64,000 nucleotides of DNA from JAFGUB01 sp050305515 (GCA_050305515.1 JBNLFL010000040.1:124001-188000), one strand, 5' to 3'. Shown: positions 1 to 8,825, counted from the stretch's first letter. A program made the numbers and translations. The notes: generated from the sequence alone by a model not told the origin.

Positions 1-1746
1 AAATTTTTCAGCGGTGCTTCCAGCGAGATTCCTCAGAATATCCAAAATGATGTGTTTGCCCGCTTCACGAAAATTTCAGATGGAAAAGTATTTTACAAAG
101 AAGCTTCCAACAATCCGGTTACAGAAACCAACCGCGCCAAGCCTTATGAGAGTGATCTGATTGATTACTTCAAAAATAATCGTGATCAGAAACAGGTAGA
201 GCGTATTGTACAGGATGACGAAAAATCCTATTATCTGATGGCGCGTCCGATAATCAGTGAAGAACGTTGTCTGATGTGCCACCCTACATGGAAGATTGAC
301 GATGTCATCGCGGTGGAAGATGTCCGTATTGACCGAAGTGACTATAACGATGCACTTGAGAGCAGTATTTTGATTACTACGGTGACGGCAGTGCTGAATA
401 TTCTGCTAATCCTTGTTCTGACGCATTATGTTTTCAGCCGCCATGTAGCTGCCCGTATTCATAAAGTGCTTGAAGTGATCTTCCGGGTCGAAAAAGGGCA
501 ATTCGTCATTGATGATCTGATCAAGGACGAGCCACTTGAAAAAGACTCGACACAGAATGAGATTGATCAGCTCTTCCGGCATCTCAATCAGATGGTCCAA
601 ACGCTGAGCCCGGTAATAAAAAACGTTGTCAATCAGAGCAAGGATATGGCATTTGAAGCAAGTTACGGCTATGTGAAAATTGATCAGACCAATGAGCATG
701 TCGCATCACAGAACCATTCGCTTGAACATTCTCAGCAGAGTATTTCACGGGTCTTGAAACTCAATGACGAGATGGGGCAGAAGATGCAGGAGCTGCTTGA
801 AGGGGCATCCCGCTCTGCCAAACACATTACCACGGGCAGCAAAGTGCTCAACACCAATTTGGATGAAAGTCGCCGTGCGGCTGTGGCAATGGATGAAACC
901 GTCACTTCGATTACGGAACTGCGCAACTTCTCAAATGAGATATCCAAGACCATGGAAGTGATTACCGATATTGCTGATGAAACGAATCTGATAGCTCTCA
1001 ACGCGGCCATTGAAGCGGCGCGTGCGGGTGAACACGGCCGTGGATTTGCTGTTGTTGCAGAAAAAATCCGCGAACTTGCCGAGGTATCGCTGAACAATGC
1101 CCAGACAATTTCGACGGTCTTGAAAAAAATTCATGAGCTTATTGATTCCGTGACGCAAAATGCGCAGCAGGCCAAAGGCGTTATGGATAATGTAGGTACT
1201 TCTTCCTTGGAACTTGGGGCGCGTTTTGAAGATATTCAGGCCAGTATTGACATGATTGGCAATGTTCTCGGTGTTTTCAAGACGCAATTTGAAAATGAGA
1301 CCGAGGAGTTGAAACAGGTTGGACACGAATTGGTGAATGTACAAAATGCCAGCAACATCCTTGTTGAAAATGCCAATAACTCAAAAGAAGTCATGAATAT
1401 TCTGGTGCAAAAAAGCGGTGATCTCAAATCGCTGGCAGACGGCTTTGAAGTAGTATTCAATAATCGCGGCGTCAAACGTTCGATTATTACCCCACCGATT
1501 CATGCCCATATCCGCAATGGCACTAAAATGCAGGAATCGGGTGTCTATCTTTTTGATAACTCCGACAAAGGAATCTCCTTCTACGCTGCAGAAGATGCCC
1601 TCAGCTTCAACCTGCGTAAAGGCGATACCGGAGAGTTGCTGCTTGATACACCGCTTGACGGGTTGCATTCCATCCGTTATGAGGTGGTTTATATCAGTGA
1701 TGAAGTGATTGAAGGGGTATTCTTTTATGGCGCCAAAAAGTCTTAA
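1..1746 (+). CDS. Methyl-accepting chemotaxis protein with haem-type Tll0287-like sensor domain (5' end cut off)
   Basis: This is a membrane chemoreceptor that would signal to CheA/CheW. The reading frame is open from base 1, so the true start lies upstream; a GTG at 52 is probably internal. The N-terminal part resembles the Tll0287-like/DUF3365 sensor family and carries a CLMCH haem c motif (268-282), suggesting redox or gas sensing. One membrane segment follows at about 361-435, then a HAMP-like linker and the conserved MCP signalling hairpin around 960-1090 (ETNLIALNAAIEAARAGE). About 80 residues after the signalling coiled coil (from about 1510) form an extra C-terminal region that I cannot assign. 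It ends just before the rpmE promoter. Confidence 0.9.
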   Translation, partial: KFFSGASSEIPQNIQNDVFARFTKISDGKVFYKEASNNPVTETNRAKPYESDLIDYFKNNRDQKQVERIVQDDEKSYYLMARPIISEERCLMCHPTWKIDDVIAVEDVRIDRSDYNDALESSILITTVTAVLNILLILVLTHYVFSRHVAARIHKVLEVIFRVEKGQFVIDDLIKDEPLEKDSTQNEIDQLFRHLNQMVQTLSPVIKNVVNQSKDMAFEASYGYVKIDQTNEHVASQNHSLEHSQQSISRVLKLNDEMGQKMQELLEGASRSAKHITTGSKVLNTNLDESRRAAVAMDETVTSITELRNFSNEISKTMEVITDIADETNLIALNAAIEAARAGEHGRGFAVVAEKIRELAEVSLNNAQTISTVLKKIHELIDSVTQNAQQAKGVMDNVGTSSLELGARFEDIQASIDMIGNVLGVFKTQFENETEELKQVGHELVNVQNASNILVENANNSKEVMNILVQKSGDLKSLADGFEVVFNNRGVKRSIITPPIHAHIRNGTKMQESGVYLFDNSDKGISFYAAEDALSFNLRKGDTGELLLDTPLDGLHSIRYEVVYISDEVIEGVFFYGAKKS

Positions 1747-1769
1747 TTGCTTCAAAATAGTTTTTTCGA

Positions 1770-1775
1770 TATAAT
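1770..1775 (+). promoter_or_regulatory. Candidate sigma70 -10 box for rpmE-rsmI-rlmB
   Basis: A perfect TATAAT preceded by a T-rich run lies 84 bases upstream of the rpmE start. The leader between them has no other gene. Confidence 0.55.
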
Positions 1776-1858
1776 TGCGACCCAAAATGTTCCGCACCCG
1801 TACGGACGTTAAACATATACTGTGTGACGTACACGACGTTGCACCAAAGGCAAACCTT

Positions 1859-2059
1859 ATGAAAAAAGAGATTCATCCTACGAACATTCCTTGTGAAGTC
1901 AGCTGTGCGTGTGGCAACACGTTTACGATCAACTCGACAAAAGATACGATGCGTATCGATATCTGTAACGAGTGCCATCCGTTCTTCACCGGTTCAGAAA
2001 AAATTGTTGATACTGCCGGACGTATTGAGAAGTTCAACAAACGTTACAACCGCGGTTAA
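1859..2059 (+). CDS. rpmE: 50S ribosomal protein L31, zinc-binding form
   Basis: This is a 66-residue large-subunit ribosomal protein. Cysteines at about positions 16, 18, 36 and 39 match the zinc ligands of the C+ type L31, so it is the zinc-dependent form, not the zinc-starvation paralogue. An in-frame upstream ATG at 1775 would give an unusual N-terminal extension. The start at 1859 gives the family length and N-terminus (MKKEIHP) and has a weak purine stretch upstream. It appears to be the first gene of a run with rsmI and rlmB. Confidence 0.95.
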   Translation: MKKEIHPTNIPCEVSCACGNTFTINSTKDTMRIDICNECHPFFTGSEKIVDTAGRIEKFNKRYNRG

Positions 2060-2081
2060 GTCGGCGGCTTGAGAGGGTAAA

Positions 2082-2900
2082 ATGCTTACTCTCGCTCCTA
2101 CTCCCATCGGCAATATTGCCGATATCTCCCTCCGTACCATTCAGGCTTTTTCCGAAGCAGAGATTATTTTATGTGAAGATACCCGTGTAACAAAAAAACT
2201 GATTCAGCTGCTTGGCGAACGGCATGGTTTGCAGACAGGTACCCCGAAATTTATTTCCCTCCATTCACATAATGAGCATGCTTTTTTACAGACACTGACT
2301 CCCGATTTTTTCGATGCCAATGTGATTTATGTGAGCGATGCGGGTATGCCCGGTATCAGTGATCCCGGAGCGGTTTTGGTGCGCTACTGCATTGACCATG
2401 GTGTTGTTTACGATGTTCTTCCGGGTGCTAATGCCGTACTGACCGCTTTTGCGGCAAGCGGATTTCTGACAACGCAGTTTACGTTTTACGGTTTTTTGCC
2501 GCATAAAGGCGGTGACCGCGATACGGCACTTGATCAGGCACTTTATAACGGGTTTACAACGATTCTTTATGAGGCACCGCACCGTCTGCATAAACTGCTT
2601 GAGGCCTTACATGTAAAGGTACCCAAACGCCATATTTTTCTTGCCAAGGAGCTGAGTAAAAAATTTCAGCGCTATTATCATGGCACCGCATCCGAATTGA
2701 TGGCACAGCTCGATTCGGCAGTCAAGGGAGAATGGGTGGTTGTTATTGAAGCGGGGGAGCGGCAGCAGGGTGCCATTACCGAAGCCGATCTCCTGGCACT
2801 GGATCTGCCAAAAAAAACACTCGCGAAACTGATTTGCAAAATAACAGGCGAGAACCCGAAGGCGTGTTATGCGCGCCTTATCAATATTGAGATAGAATAG
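2082..2900 (+). CDS. rsmI: 16S rRNA (cytidine-1402 2'-O)-methyltransferase
   Basis: RsmI uses S-adenosylmethionine to methylate the ribose of C1402 in the decoding centre of the small subunit. The 272-residue protein has the tetrapyrrole-methylase-like fold signatures TPIGNIADISLR near the N-terminus, CEDTR around residue 30 and SDAGMPGISDPG around residue 85. It starts 22 bases after rpmE and is followed after 5 bases by rlmB, so the three are probably one operon. One copy of the iterated palindrome TTACATGTAA sits inside it at 2607, read as Leu-His-Val. Confidence 0.95.
   Translation: MLTLAPTPIGNIADISLRTIQAFSEAEIILCEDTRVTKKLIQLLGERHGLQTGTPKFISLHSHNEHAFLQTLTPDFFDANVIYVSDAGMPGISDPGAVLVRYCIDHGVVYDVLPGANAVLTAFAASGFLTTQFTFYGFLPHKGGDRDTALDQALYNGFTTILYEAPHRLHKLLEALHVKVPKRHIFLAKELSKKFQRYYHGTASELMAQLDSAVKGEWVVVIEAGERQQGAITEADLLALDLPKKTLAKLICKITGENPKACYARLINIEIE
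2607..2616. repeat. Iterated palindrome TTACATGTAA, copy 1
   Basis: Exact copy inside rsmI, read in the Leu-His-Val frame (TTA CAT GTA). Confidence 0.95.
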
Positions 2901-2905
2901 CCCTC

Positions 2906-3589
2906 ATGTTGATATACGGCAAACAAAATATTTACCATCTGATCGAACGGCATCCGCAGCGTATCCGTACGCTCTATCTGGCCAAAGAGATTGAATCCAA
3001 AGAGTACAGTCGTCTGATGCGTATGGGATTTGAGATTAAACGTATTCCGCCCAACGCGGCGCAGACCATGAGCAAAAGCGGCAACCATCAGGGGTTTCTG
3101 GCTGAAATCGAACCTGTCGTACCGGTCTCATTCGCAGCGCTGGATGACCCTCAATTCATTGTCCTGCTTTCGGGAATTACCGATGTGGGCAATATCGGGG
3201 CGATTGTTCGCAGCGCTTACGCGCTCGGCGTTGATGCCGTTGCCGTCTGCGGCATCAAACAACTCGCGCTTGAACCTGTTGCCAGAACTGCTTCCGGAGC
3301 CCTTTTTGAATTGCCGTTGATCGTACAGCACAACATTCATGACCTGATCAATGAACTCAAAACGCACAGCTTTACACTCTACGGTGCCGTTATGGATGGC
3401 GAGGATATCCGTAGTGTTGAGGTGGCTTCGAAACGTGCCCTGATCCTTGGAAGCGAAGGCGAAGGGATTAGCGGCAGGGTTCTCGGGAAAATCGACAAGA
3501 AGGTGCGAATCGAAATGGCTCACGGATTTGATTCGCTCAATGTCAGCGCGGCCGGCGCTATATTAATCGACAGGATGCGCCATGAATGA
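2906..3589 (+). CDS. rlmB: TrmH/SpoU-family 23S rRNA 2'-O-ribose methyltransferase (RlmB-like)
   Basis: The protein (227 residues) has a short N-terminal substrate-binding domain and a SpoU knot domain. The three family motifs are visible: TDVGNIGAIVRSA around residue 92, LGSEGEGIS around residue 182, and SLNVSAAGAILI near the C-terminus. By family it methylates a ribose in 23S rRNA (Gm2251 in E. coli); the exact target is inferred. It starts 5 bases after rsmI and overlaps the next gene by 8 bases. A second SpoU protein in this window (21916-22671) is clearly distinct. Confidence 0.88.
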   Translation: MLIYGKQNIYHLIERHPQRIRTLYLAKEIESKEYSRLMRMGFEIKRIPPNAAQTMSKSGNHQGFLAEIEPVVPVSFAALDDPQFIVLLSGITDVGNIGAIVRSAYALGVDAVAVCGIKQLALEPVARTASGALFELPLIVQHNIHDLINELKTHSFTLYGAVMDGEDIRSVEVASKRALILGSEGEGISGRVLGKIDKKVRIEMAHGFDSLNVSAAGAILIDRMRHE

Positions 3590-4382
3590 TCCGATAGGGT
3601 ATTTAAAAAGCGTTGGTGTGGAGATGATCGTCGAACGGACCCGCATCTCCCAGCAAAATGTAATTCACTTGCTTGAGCGTGATTTTACAAAAATTCGCAA
3701 AGTACAGTTTTTCGGATTTGTTTCGATACTTGAACGTGAATTTGACGTCGATTTAAGTGCTTACAAAGAGGAATTTCTAAGTGCTATGGGGAGTGAAAAA
3801 GAGCTGGAATATGAAATTCCCGCGTATGTTTCCGCTCCTGAGAAAACGGCTGACTCACGAATATTATGGTTTGTCTTTGCGATGGCAGCTGTCCTCGTGG
3901 CAGGATATTTCATCTTTAACACCGAGTCTGATCACGCTCCCGCCGTTTCTGCTGAACCGGTTGAAAGCATTGTCATCCAGGAGGCACAGGAACGCCTTAG
4001 TGCTGCAGCTCAGCAGAAAGAGGCCCAACGGCAGCAGGCACTCGCTGAAGCCAATGCAACAGCGGAAGCTGAAGCTGCGGAAGCGAATGCCGCACTGGTA
4101 CCTCCAAAAATTACCATACTTCCAAAACGCCGTGTCTGGTTGGGTATGATCAATCTTGAGACAGGGAAAAAGTTACAGACGATCACTGAGAGTGCTTATG
4201 AACTCAATACGTCACAACCCTGGCTTATCGTCTTTGGTCATGGGTATATCGATATTGAGACTGACGGAAAACTTGAAGAGTACAGCGACCGCCAGAAACT
4301 CTGGTTTCTGTTTGAAAATGACCATCTTGAAAAAATTGACCGCGATACGTTCCGAATGCGAAACGGAGGCAACGCTTGGTAG
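3582..4382 (+). CDS. RodZ-like membrane protein with N-terminal helix-turn-helix region
   Basis: This 266-residue protein has an N-terminal region of about 75 residues that looks like a helix-turn-helix/RodZ-type cytoplasmic domain. One membrane segment follows at about residues 93-112 (ILWFVFAMAAVLVAGYFIF), then an Ala/Glu/Gln-rich coiled stretch (about 130-170) and a compact periplasmic domain. That layout is typical of RodZ-type cell-shape proteins, but I see no decisive motif. It overlaps rlmB by 8 bases, and the next gene begins inside its last codons, so it is translationally coupled to both. Confidence 0.6.
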   Translation: MNDPIGYLKSVGVEMIVERTRISQQNVIHLLERDFTKIRKVQFFGFVSILEREFDVDLSAYKEEFLSAMGSEKELEYEIPAYVSAPEKTADSRILWFVFAMAAVLVAGYFIFNTESDHAPAVSAEPVESIVIQEAQERLSAAAQQKEAQRQQALAEANATAEAEAAEANAALVPPKITILPKRRVWLGMINLETGKKLQTITESAYELNTSQPWLIVFGHGYIDIETDGKLEEYSDRQKLWFLFENDHLEKIDRDTFRMRNGGNAW

Positions 4383-5197
4383 CACGTTTCGTGCTGCTGC
4401 TTTTTCTGGCAGTTCAGGGCTGGAGTGCTAGCGCACTTCTTGAAAAAGTCCGTGACTTTGTCGGAAGCGAGACCTATGAAAAGAATCGCAGTTTTATTGC
4501 GATCATTTTCAAAGATGAAGCAGCCTATTACCACAATGAGCACCTGGATGTGGTGAAAGTAGTAGAAACACTTAAAAATAATGGATTGATTCAGCTTTTT
4601 TTTAATGAGCCGAGTCATCTGACACTGACCTTTAAAACAAATGCCACACCGCTTTTCTTTGTCAAGCTTATGGGAGATACGTTGCGTGCGGTAGGTTATT
4701 ACCGCTATATCACGGAATATTCAAAAAATGACACCGAAGGATTTGTCTGGACCATCGGATTGACTTCGGAATATGCCACTGATCCTGTTTTATTACGCAG
4801 GGAGCTCCTGAAACGGGGTTGCGACATCGTTGATATTGCACGTGATGATATCTATCACTGGAGTTACACGATCGATATGCAAAATGCCCGCATGGATGTC
4901 CGTCATATCAGCAGCGGCGAAGTTCTTGAGCTTAAAAGTGCCTTGAGCGAGCATTGGCTTGATGTCTCGGATGTCAAATTGCTCAAGATAACGAGCCTTC
5001 GGACGAACCAGTGGTATCCGGACCTTGCATTTTTCGATGCCCAGCTACATTTGTTAAAGTCATACAAACGTGACAAAAAAACATGGCAGATCAAGCTTGC
5101 CATGCCCCGTGACAGTGTTTATGTCCGAATCGGCGATCTTTATCATCTGAAAAATATCAAAGAGGGTTTGGACGTAGAAGCCATTGGCGTGAAGTAA
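4376..5197 (+). CDS. Secreted or periplasmic protein of unknown function
   Basis: This is a 273-residue protein with a clear N-terminal signal peptide (hydrophobic core at residues 5-14, probable cleavage after Ala18-Ala20). I do not recognise a catalytic motif. The start is TTG at 4376, chosen because a strong GGAGG lies 6 bases upstream (4365-4369) and the signal peptide begins immediately. It overlaps the stop of the RodZ-like gene, which suggests the two work together in the envelope. No function is assigned. Confidence 0.7.
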   Translation: MVARFVLLLFLAVQGWSASALLEKVRDFVGSETYEKNRSFIAIIFKDEAAYYHNEHLDVVKVVETLKNNGLIQLFFNEPSHLTLTFKTNATPLFFVKLMGDTLRAVGYYRYITEYSKNDTEGFVWTIGLTSEYATDPVLLRRELLKRGCDIVDIARDDIYHWSYTIDMQNARMDVRHISSGEVLELKSALSEHWLDVSDVKLLKITSLRTNQWYPDLAFFDAQLHLLKSYKRDKKTWQIKLAMPRDSVYVRIGDLYHLKNIKEGLDVEAIGVK

Positions 5198-5206
5198 AGG
5201 TTGTGC

Positions 5207-5212
5207 TAAAAT
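5207..5212 (+). promoter_or_regulatory. Candidate -10 box for the aminotransferase-hom operon
   Basis: TAAAAT lies 51 bases upstream of the aminotransferase start and just after the preceding gene ends at 5197. Confidence 0.4.
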
Positions 5213-5263
5213 GTCACCCAAATTTTACGCGGACGTCAAACGGCGTCCCAACAGGTACAACAG

Positions 5264-6490
5264 ATGTTTGATGAAATCGAGTTTGATCGGATAAAACGCC
5301 TTCCCAAGTATGTCTTTGCCGAGGTTAATGATCTCAAAATGGCTGAGCGTCGTGCCGGTGCCGATGTTATTGACTTTAGTATGGGTAATCCTGATGGAGA
5401 TACCCCCGAACATATCCGCGCCAAACTGATTGAGTCAGCGCAAAAAACAAAAACCCATGGCTATTCTGCCTCCAAGGGGATTTACAAACTGCGACTGGCG
5501 ATTTGCGACTGGTATAAACGTCGCTATGACGTTGATCTCGATCCCGAGACTGAAGCTGTGGCAACAATGGGCTCGAAAGAGGGATACGCGCACCTTGCCT
5601 ACGCCATTACCAATCCGGGAGATGTGGCGGTTGTACCTGACCCGACGTACCCGATTCATTCCTACGGATTTATTCTCGCGGGCGGCAATGTCCAGAAAAT
5701 GAAGCTTCCGTTCGATGAGGATTACAACGTTGATGAAGATCAATTTTTTCTGAATCTTGAGACGGCATTCAAAGACTCTTTCCCGCGTCCGAAATTTGTG
5801 GTTGTGAATTTTCCGCACAATCCTTCAACTGCGACCGTGACCCCGGAATTTTACGAACGTCTGGTTGCAATGGCCAAACGTGAGCGTTTCTATATCATTT
5901 CAGACATTGCCTACGGCGATATTACATTTGGCGGTTATCAAACGCCATCCATCATGACGGTTCCGGGTGCGAAAGATGTTGCCGTCGAGAGCTTTACACT
6001 TTCAAAGAGCTACAACATGGCCGGTTGGCGTGTCGGCTTCTTTGTAGGGAACAGGAAGCTGATCGGTGCGCTGCAAAAAATTAAATCCTGGCTCGATTAC
6101 GGAATGTTTACTCCGATTCAGGTCGCCGCGACAGTGGCGCTTAACGGGGATCAGCAGTGCGTCGCGGATATCGTTGCCAAATACGATGCCCGTCAGGATG
6201 TGCTGCTTGAAGCCTTTAACCGTGCAGGTTGGCCGATTCGCCGTAACAAGGCATCGATGTTTGTCTGGGCTAAAATTCCCGATTGTGCGGCTCATTTGGG
6301 ATCGCTTGAATTTGCAAAACGCCTTCTGGTCGAAGCCCAGGTCGCCGTGGCGCCGGGAATCGGATTCGGCGAATATGGCGAAGGCTACGTGCGTATCGCC
6401 CTGATTGAAAATGACAAACGTATTCGACAGGCTGCAAAAAATATAAAACGCTTTCTCTGCCAGTTTGATGACAGCAAGGCGTGCGAATGA
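5264..6490 (+). CDS. PLP-dependent aminotransferase class I/II (DapL/AlaC-like)
   Basis: This 408-residue fold-type I aminotransferase has the substrate and PLP motifs MGNPDGDTPEH near residue 42, VNFPHNPS around residue 182, SDIAYGDITF around residue 213, and the Schiff-base lysine in LSKSYNMAGWRVGF around residue 245. It belongs to the branch that includes LL-diaminopimelate, alanine and aspartate aminotransferases. The exact substrate cannot be fixed, but coupling to hom (4-base ATGA overlap) points to the aspartate family of amino acids. The same gene pair occurs, as I recall, in Campylobacter jejuni. Confidence 0.85.
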   Translation: MFDEIEFDRIKRLPKYVFAEVNDLKMAERRAGADVIDFSMGNPDGDTPEHIRAKLIESAQKTKTHGYSASKGIYKLRLAICDWYKRRYDVDLDPETEAVATMGSKEGYAHLAYAITNPGDVAVVPDPTYPIHSYGFILAGGNVQKMKLPFDEDYNVDEDQFFLNLETAFKDSFPRPKFVVVNFPHNPSTATVTPEFYERLVAMAKRERFYIISDIAYGDITFGGYQTPSIMTVPGAKDVAVESFTLSKSYNMAGWRVGFFVGNRKLIGALQKIKSWLDYGMFTPIQVAATVALNGDQQCVADIVAKYDARQDVLLEAFNRAGWPIRRNKASMFVWAKIPDCAAHLGSLEFAKRLLVEAQVAVAPGIGFGEYGEGYVRIALIENDKRIRQAAKNIKRFLCQFDDSKACE

Positions 6491-7749
6491 TTCAGGTCGG
6501 TGTGATCGGCGTTGGTACGGTAGGAACCTCGGTTGTCAAGATTCTTGAAGAGAACAGTGACATCATCGAGGCGCGTTCGGGGAGCAAGATCGTTGTAAAG
6601 AGAGGCGTAGTCCGTTCTCTGGATAAAGATCGCGGTCTGAATATTATGCTCTCGACCGATCCCTATGATGTCGTCAATGATCCGGACATCGATATTGTTG
6701 TAGAACTGATGGGGGGTGCCGAAGCACCGTTTGCCGTAGTCAAGCAGGCACTGCAAAACGGAAAAGCGGTTGTAACCGCCAATAAAGCGATGCTCGCCTA
6801 TCACCGGTATGAACTTCAGGACTTTGCCGGTGATTTGCCGTTTGAATTCGAAGCGAGTGTTGCCGGGGGAATCCCGATCATCAATGCGCTGCGTGACGGG
6901 CTCTCCGCTAATCACATCGAGTCAATCGTCGGGATCATGAACGGTACATGTAACTACATGCTTACCAAGATGATGAACGAAGGTGTAGCATTTGATGCGA
7001 TCTTGAAAGAGGCGCAGGAACTTGGGTATGCCGAAGCGGATCCGACTTTTGATATCGGAGGGTTTGATGCGGCTCATAAACTTCTGATCCTCGCGTCGAT
7101 TGCATACGGTATTGATGCCCGCCCTGAAGATATCCTGATTGAAGGTATCGAGAATGTGACACAGGATGATATCCGTTTCGCAAAAGAGTTCGGATACGCA
7201 TTAAAACTGCTTGCCATTGCCAAACGTGACGGCGATGAAGTAGAGCTTCGTGTCCACGCAGCCCTGATTGATGCGGAAGAGATGATTGCCAAAGTTGACG
7301 GTGTGATGAACGGCATCAGCGTTGTTGGCGATAAAGTAGGCGAAACCCTCTATTACGGACCGGGTGCCGGCGGCGATGCTACGGCGAGTGCCGTGATTGC
7401 CAATATCATCGATATCGTACGCTCCGGAGGCAAGAGTCGTCCGATGCTCGGTTTTGACCGTCCGCTTGAACACGGTTTACGACTCAAAGCGAAAGATGCG
7501 ATTACATCCAAATACTACCTGCGCCTGCGTGTTGTCGATGAACCGGGAGTTCTTGCGCAAATCAGCAAGATCTTTGGAGAAAACTCCATTTCGATTGCAG
7601 CCATGCTGCAAAACACGCTGGATAAAGATTATGCCAACCTGCTTTTCTCGACCCATACTGCTTGCGAATGCGATATTCAGAAAGTCATGGGCGAACTTGA
7701 AGCACTTGATTTTGTTGCTTCCGCACCCGTTATGATTCGCATTGTCTGA
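6487..7749 (+). CDS. hom: Homoserine dehydrogenase with ACT domain
   Basis: Hom reduces aspartate semialdehyde to homoserine on the way to threonine and methionine. The 420-residue protein shows the NAD(P)-binding GVIGVGTVGTS at the N-terminus, VTANKAMLA near residue 97, the GIMNGTCNYMLTKM motif near residue 148 and the catalytic region GYAEADPTFDIGG near residue 180. A C-terminal ACT domain (from about residue 338) suggests feedback control by an amino acid. I chose ATG 6487, which overlaps the upstream stop, over an in-frame GTG at 6481. Its stop codon lies in the loop of a perfect 10-bp hairpin. Confidence 0.95.
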   Translation: MIQVGVIGVGTVGTSVVKILEENSDIIEARSGSKIVVKRGVVRSLDKDRGLNIMLSTDPYDVVNDPDIDIVVELMGGAEAPFAVVKQALQNGKAVVTANKAMLAYHRYELQDFAGDLPFEFEASVAGGIPIINALRDGLSANHIESIVGIMNGTCNYMLTKMMNEGVAFDAILKEAQELGYAEADPTFDIGGFDAAHKLLILASIAYGIDARPEDILIEGIENVTQDDIRFAKEFGYALKLLAIAKRDGDEVELRVHAALIDAEEMIAKVDGVMNGISVVGDKVGETLYYGPGAGGDATASAVIANIIDIVRSGGKSRPMLGFDRPLEHGLRLKAKDAITSKYYLRLRVVDEPGVLAQISKIFGENSISIAAMLQNTLDKDYANLLFSTHTACECDIQKVMGELEALDFVASAPVMIRIV

Positions 7750-7757
7750 ATCATAAC
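7729..7757 (+). terminator. Perfect hairpin straddling the hom stop codon
   Basis: GTTATGATTC (7729-7738) and GAATCATAAC (7748-7757) are exact inverted repeats separated by a 9-base loop. The TGA stop of hom starts in the loop. There is no clean T-run after it, only TTATCTTTAAT, so it is a weak intrinsic terminator or a transcript-end stabiliser. Confidence 0.45.
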
Positions 7758-7790
7758 TTATCTTTAATATTCCTTTTACCTTCCTTTAGA

Positions 7791-7796
7791 TACTAT
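7791..7796 (+). promoter_or_regulatory. Candidate -10 box of the alpha operon
   Basis: TACTAT sits about 135 bases upstream of rpmJ in otherwise non-coding DNA. It would leave a long untranslated leader. Confidence 0.35.
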
Positions 7797-7842
7797 ACGC
7801 TTCCGTTTTGCCTTATCTGGACAAAGATATTGAATGTTTGTC

Positions 7843-7922
7843 GATATCTACAGGATATCTACAAGTATTGGTGATGCATTTGCACACCTACATGTAAGGC
7901 ACTTCGAAAGCCAAAATTTTGG
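7843..7922 (+). promoter_or_regulatory. Structured leader of the alpha ribosomal operon
   Basis: The leader contains a direct repeat GATATCTACA (7843-7852 and 7854-7863), a near-copy of the iterated palindrome (CTACATGTAA at 7888) and a perfect 12-bp palindrome CCAAAATTTTGG (7911-7922). The last bases of this palindrome are part of the GGAG ribosome-binding site of rpmJ. Folding could hide that site. Autoregulation of alpha operons by S4 is known in E. coli; its occurrence here is inference. Confidence 0.4.
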
Positions 7923-7930
7923 AGCTTACC

Positions 7931-8044
7931 ATGAAAGTACGTTCTTCCGTAAAGAAGATGTGCGATGATTGTAAAGTCATCAAGCGTAAAGGTATTGTAA
8001 GAGTCATCTGCAGTAACCCAAAACATAAACAAAGACAAGGATAA
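7931..8044 (+). CDS. rpmJ: 50S ribosomal protein L36, zinc-binding form
   Basis: This 37-residue protein has C11, C14, C27 and a downstream His, the zinc ribbon of C+ type L36. GGAG lies 6 bases before the ATG. It starts the alpha operon and is followed 2 bases later by rpsM. In many relatives infA lies directly upstream; here the upstream neighbour is hom with a non-coding leader between. Confidence 0.95.
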   Translation: MKVRSSVKKMCDDCKVIKRKGIVRVICSNPKHKQRQG

Positions 8045-8046
8045 GC

Positions 8047-8409
8047 ATGGCACGTATTGCTGGTGTAGACTTACCTAAGAAAAAAAGAGTTGAATACGGT
8101 CTGACCTATGTCTACGGCATCGGTCTGCATACATCACGTCTGATCCTCGATGCTGCAGGTATCGATTACAACAAACGTGTTTATGAACTGAGTGAAGACG
8201 ATGTTGCAAACATCACCAAAGAGATCCGTGCCAACCACGTGGTTGAAGGTGATCTTCGCAAACAAGTCGCTATGGATATCAAATCCCTGATGGATCTGGG
8301 TAACTATCGTGGTCTGCGTCACCGCAAAGGTCTGCCGTGTCGTGGTCAAAGTACGAAAACCAATGCGCGTACACGCAAAGGTAAACGTAAAACTGTCGGT
8401 TCGGCGTGA
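8047..8409 (+). CDS. rpsM: 30S ribosomal protein S13
   Basis: S13 sits in the head of the small subunit and contacts the P-site tRNA and the large subunit. The 120-residue sequence has the family N-terminus (MARIAGVDLP), the helix-hairpin-helix TYVYGIG and the basic C-terminal tail rich in RGLRHRKGLP and RTRKGKRKT. It lies 2 bases after rpmJ and 12 bases before rpsK. Confidence 0.98.
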   Translation: MARIAGVDLPKKKRVEYGLTYVYGIGLHTSRLILDAAGIDYNKRVYELSEDDVANITKEIRANHVVEGDLRKQVAMDIKSLMDLGNYRGLRHRKGLPCRGQSTKTNARTRKGKRKTVGSA

Positions 8410-8421
8410 GGATAACAGCAT

Positions 8422-8814
8422 ATGGCAAAAAGAAAAGTAACTCGTAAAAAAATCGTCAAGAAAAACATCGCACGCGGTGTTGTTCATATTTCTGCGTCGT
8501 TCAACAACACGCTGGTTACCATCACTGACGAGATGGGGAACATGATCGCTTGGAGTTCTGCTGGAAGCCTCGGTTTCAAAGGGAGCAAAAAATCAACGCC
8601 TTTCGCCGCTCAGGCAGCGGTAGAAGCAGCTGTTGAAAAAGCGAAAATTCATGGTATCAAAGAACTTGGTATCAGAGTTCAGGGTCCGGGTTCCGGCCGT
8701 GAGACTGCTGTTAAATCTGTCGGTGCGATCGAAGGTATCCGTGTAACATTCATGAAAGATGTTACACCACTGCCACACAACGGTTGTCGTGCACCAAAAC
8801 GTCGTAGAGTGTAA
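8422..8814 (+). CDS. rpsK: 30S ribosomal protein S11
   Basis: S11 forms part of the platform of the small subunit near the mRNA exit. The 130-residue protein has a basic N-terminus (KRKVTRKKIVKKNI), the VHISASFNNTLVTITD segment and the C-terminal HNGCRAPKRRRV signature. It sits between rpsM and rpsD, and an AAGGAGG immediately after its stop serves rpsD. Confidence 0.98.
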   Translation: MAKRKVTRKKIVKKNIARGVVHISASFNNTLVTITDEMGNMIAWSSAGSLGFKGSKKSTPFAAQAAVEAAVEKAKIHGIKELGIRVQGPGSGRETAVKSVGAIEGIRVTFMKDVTPLPHNGCRAPKRRRV

Positions 8815-8825
8815 GGAGGTTCTAG

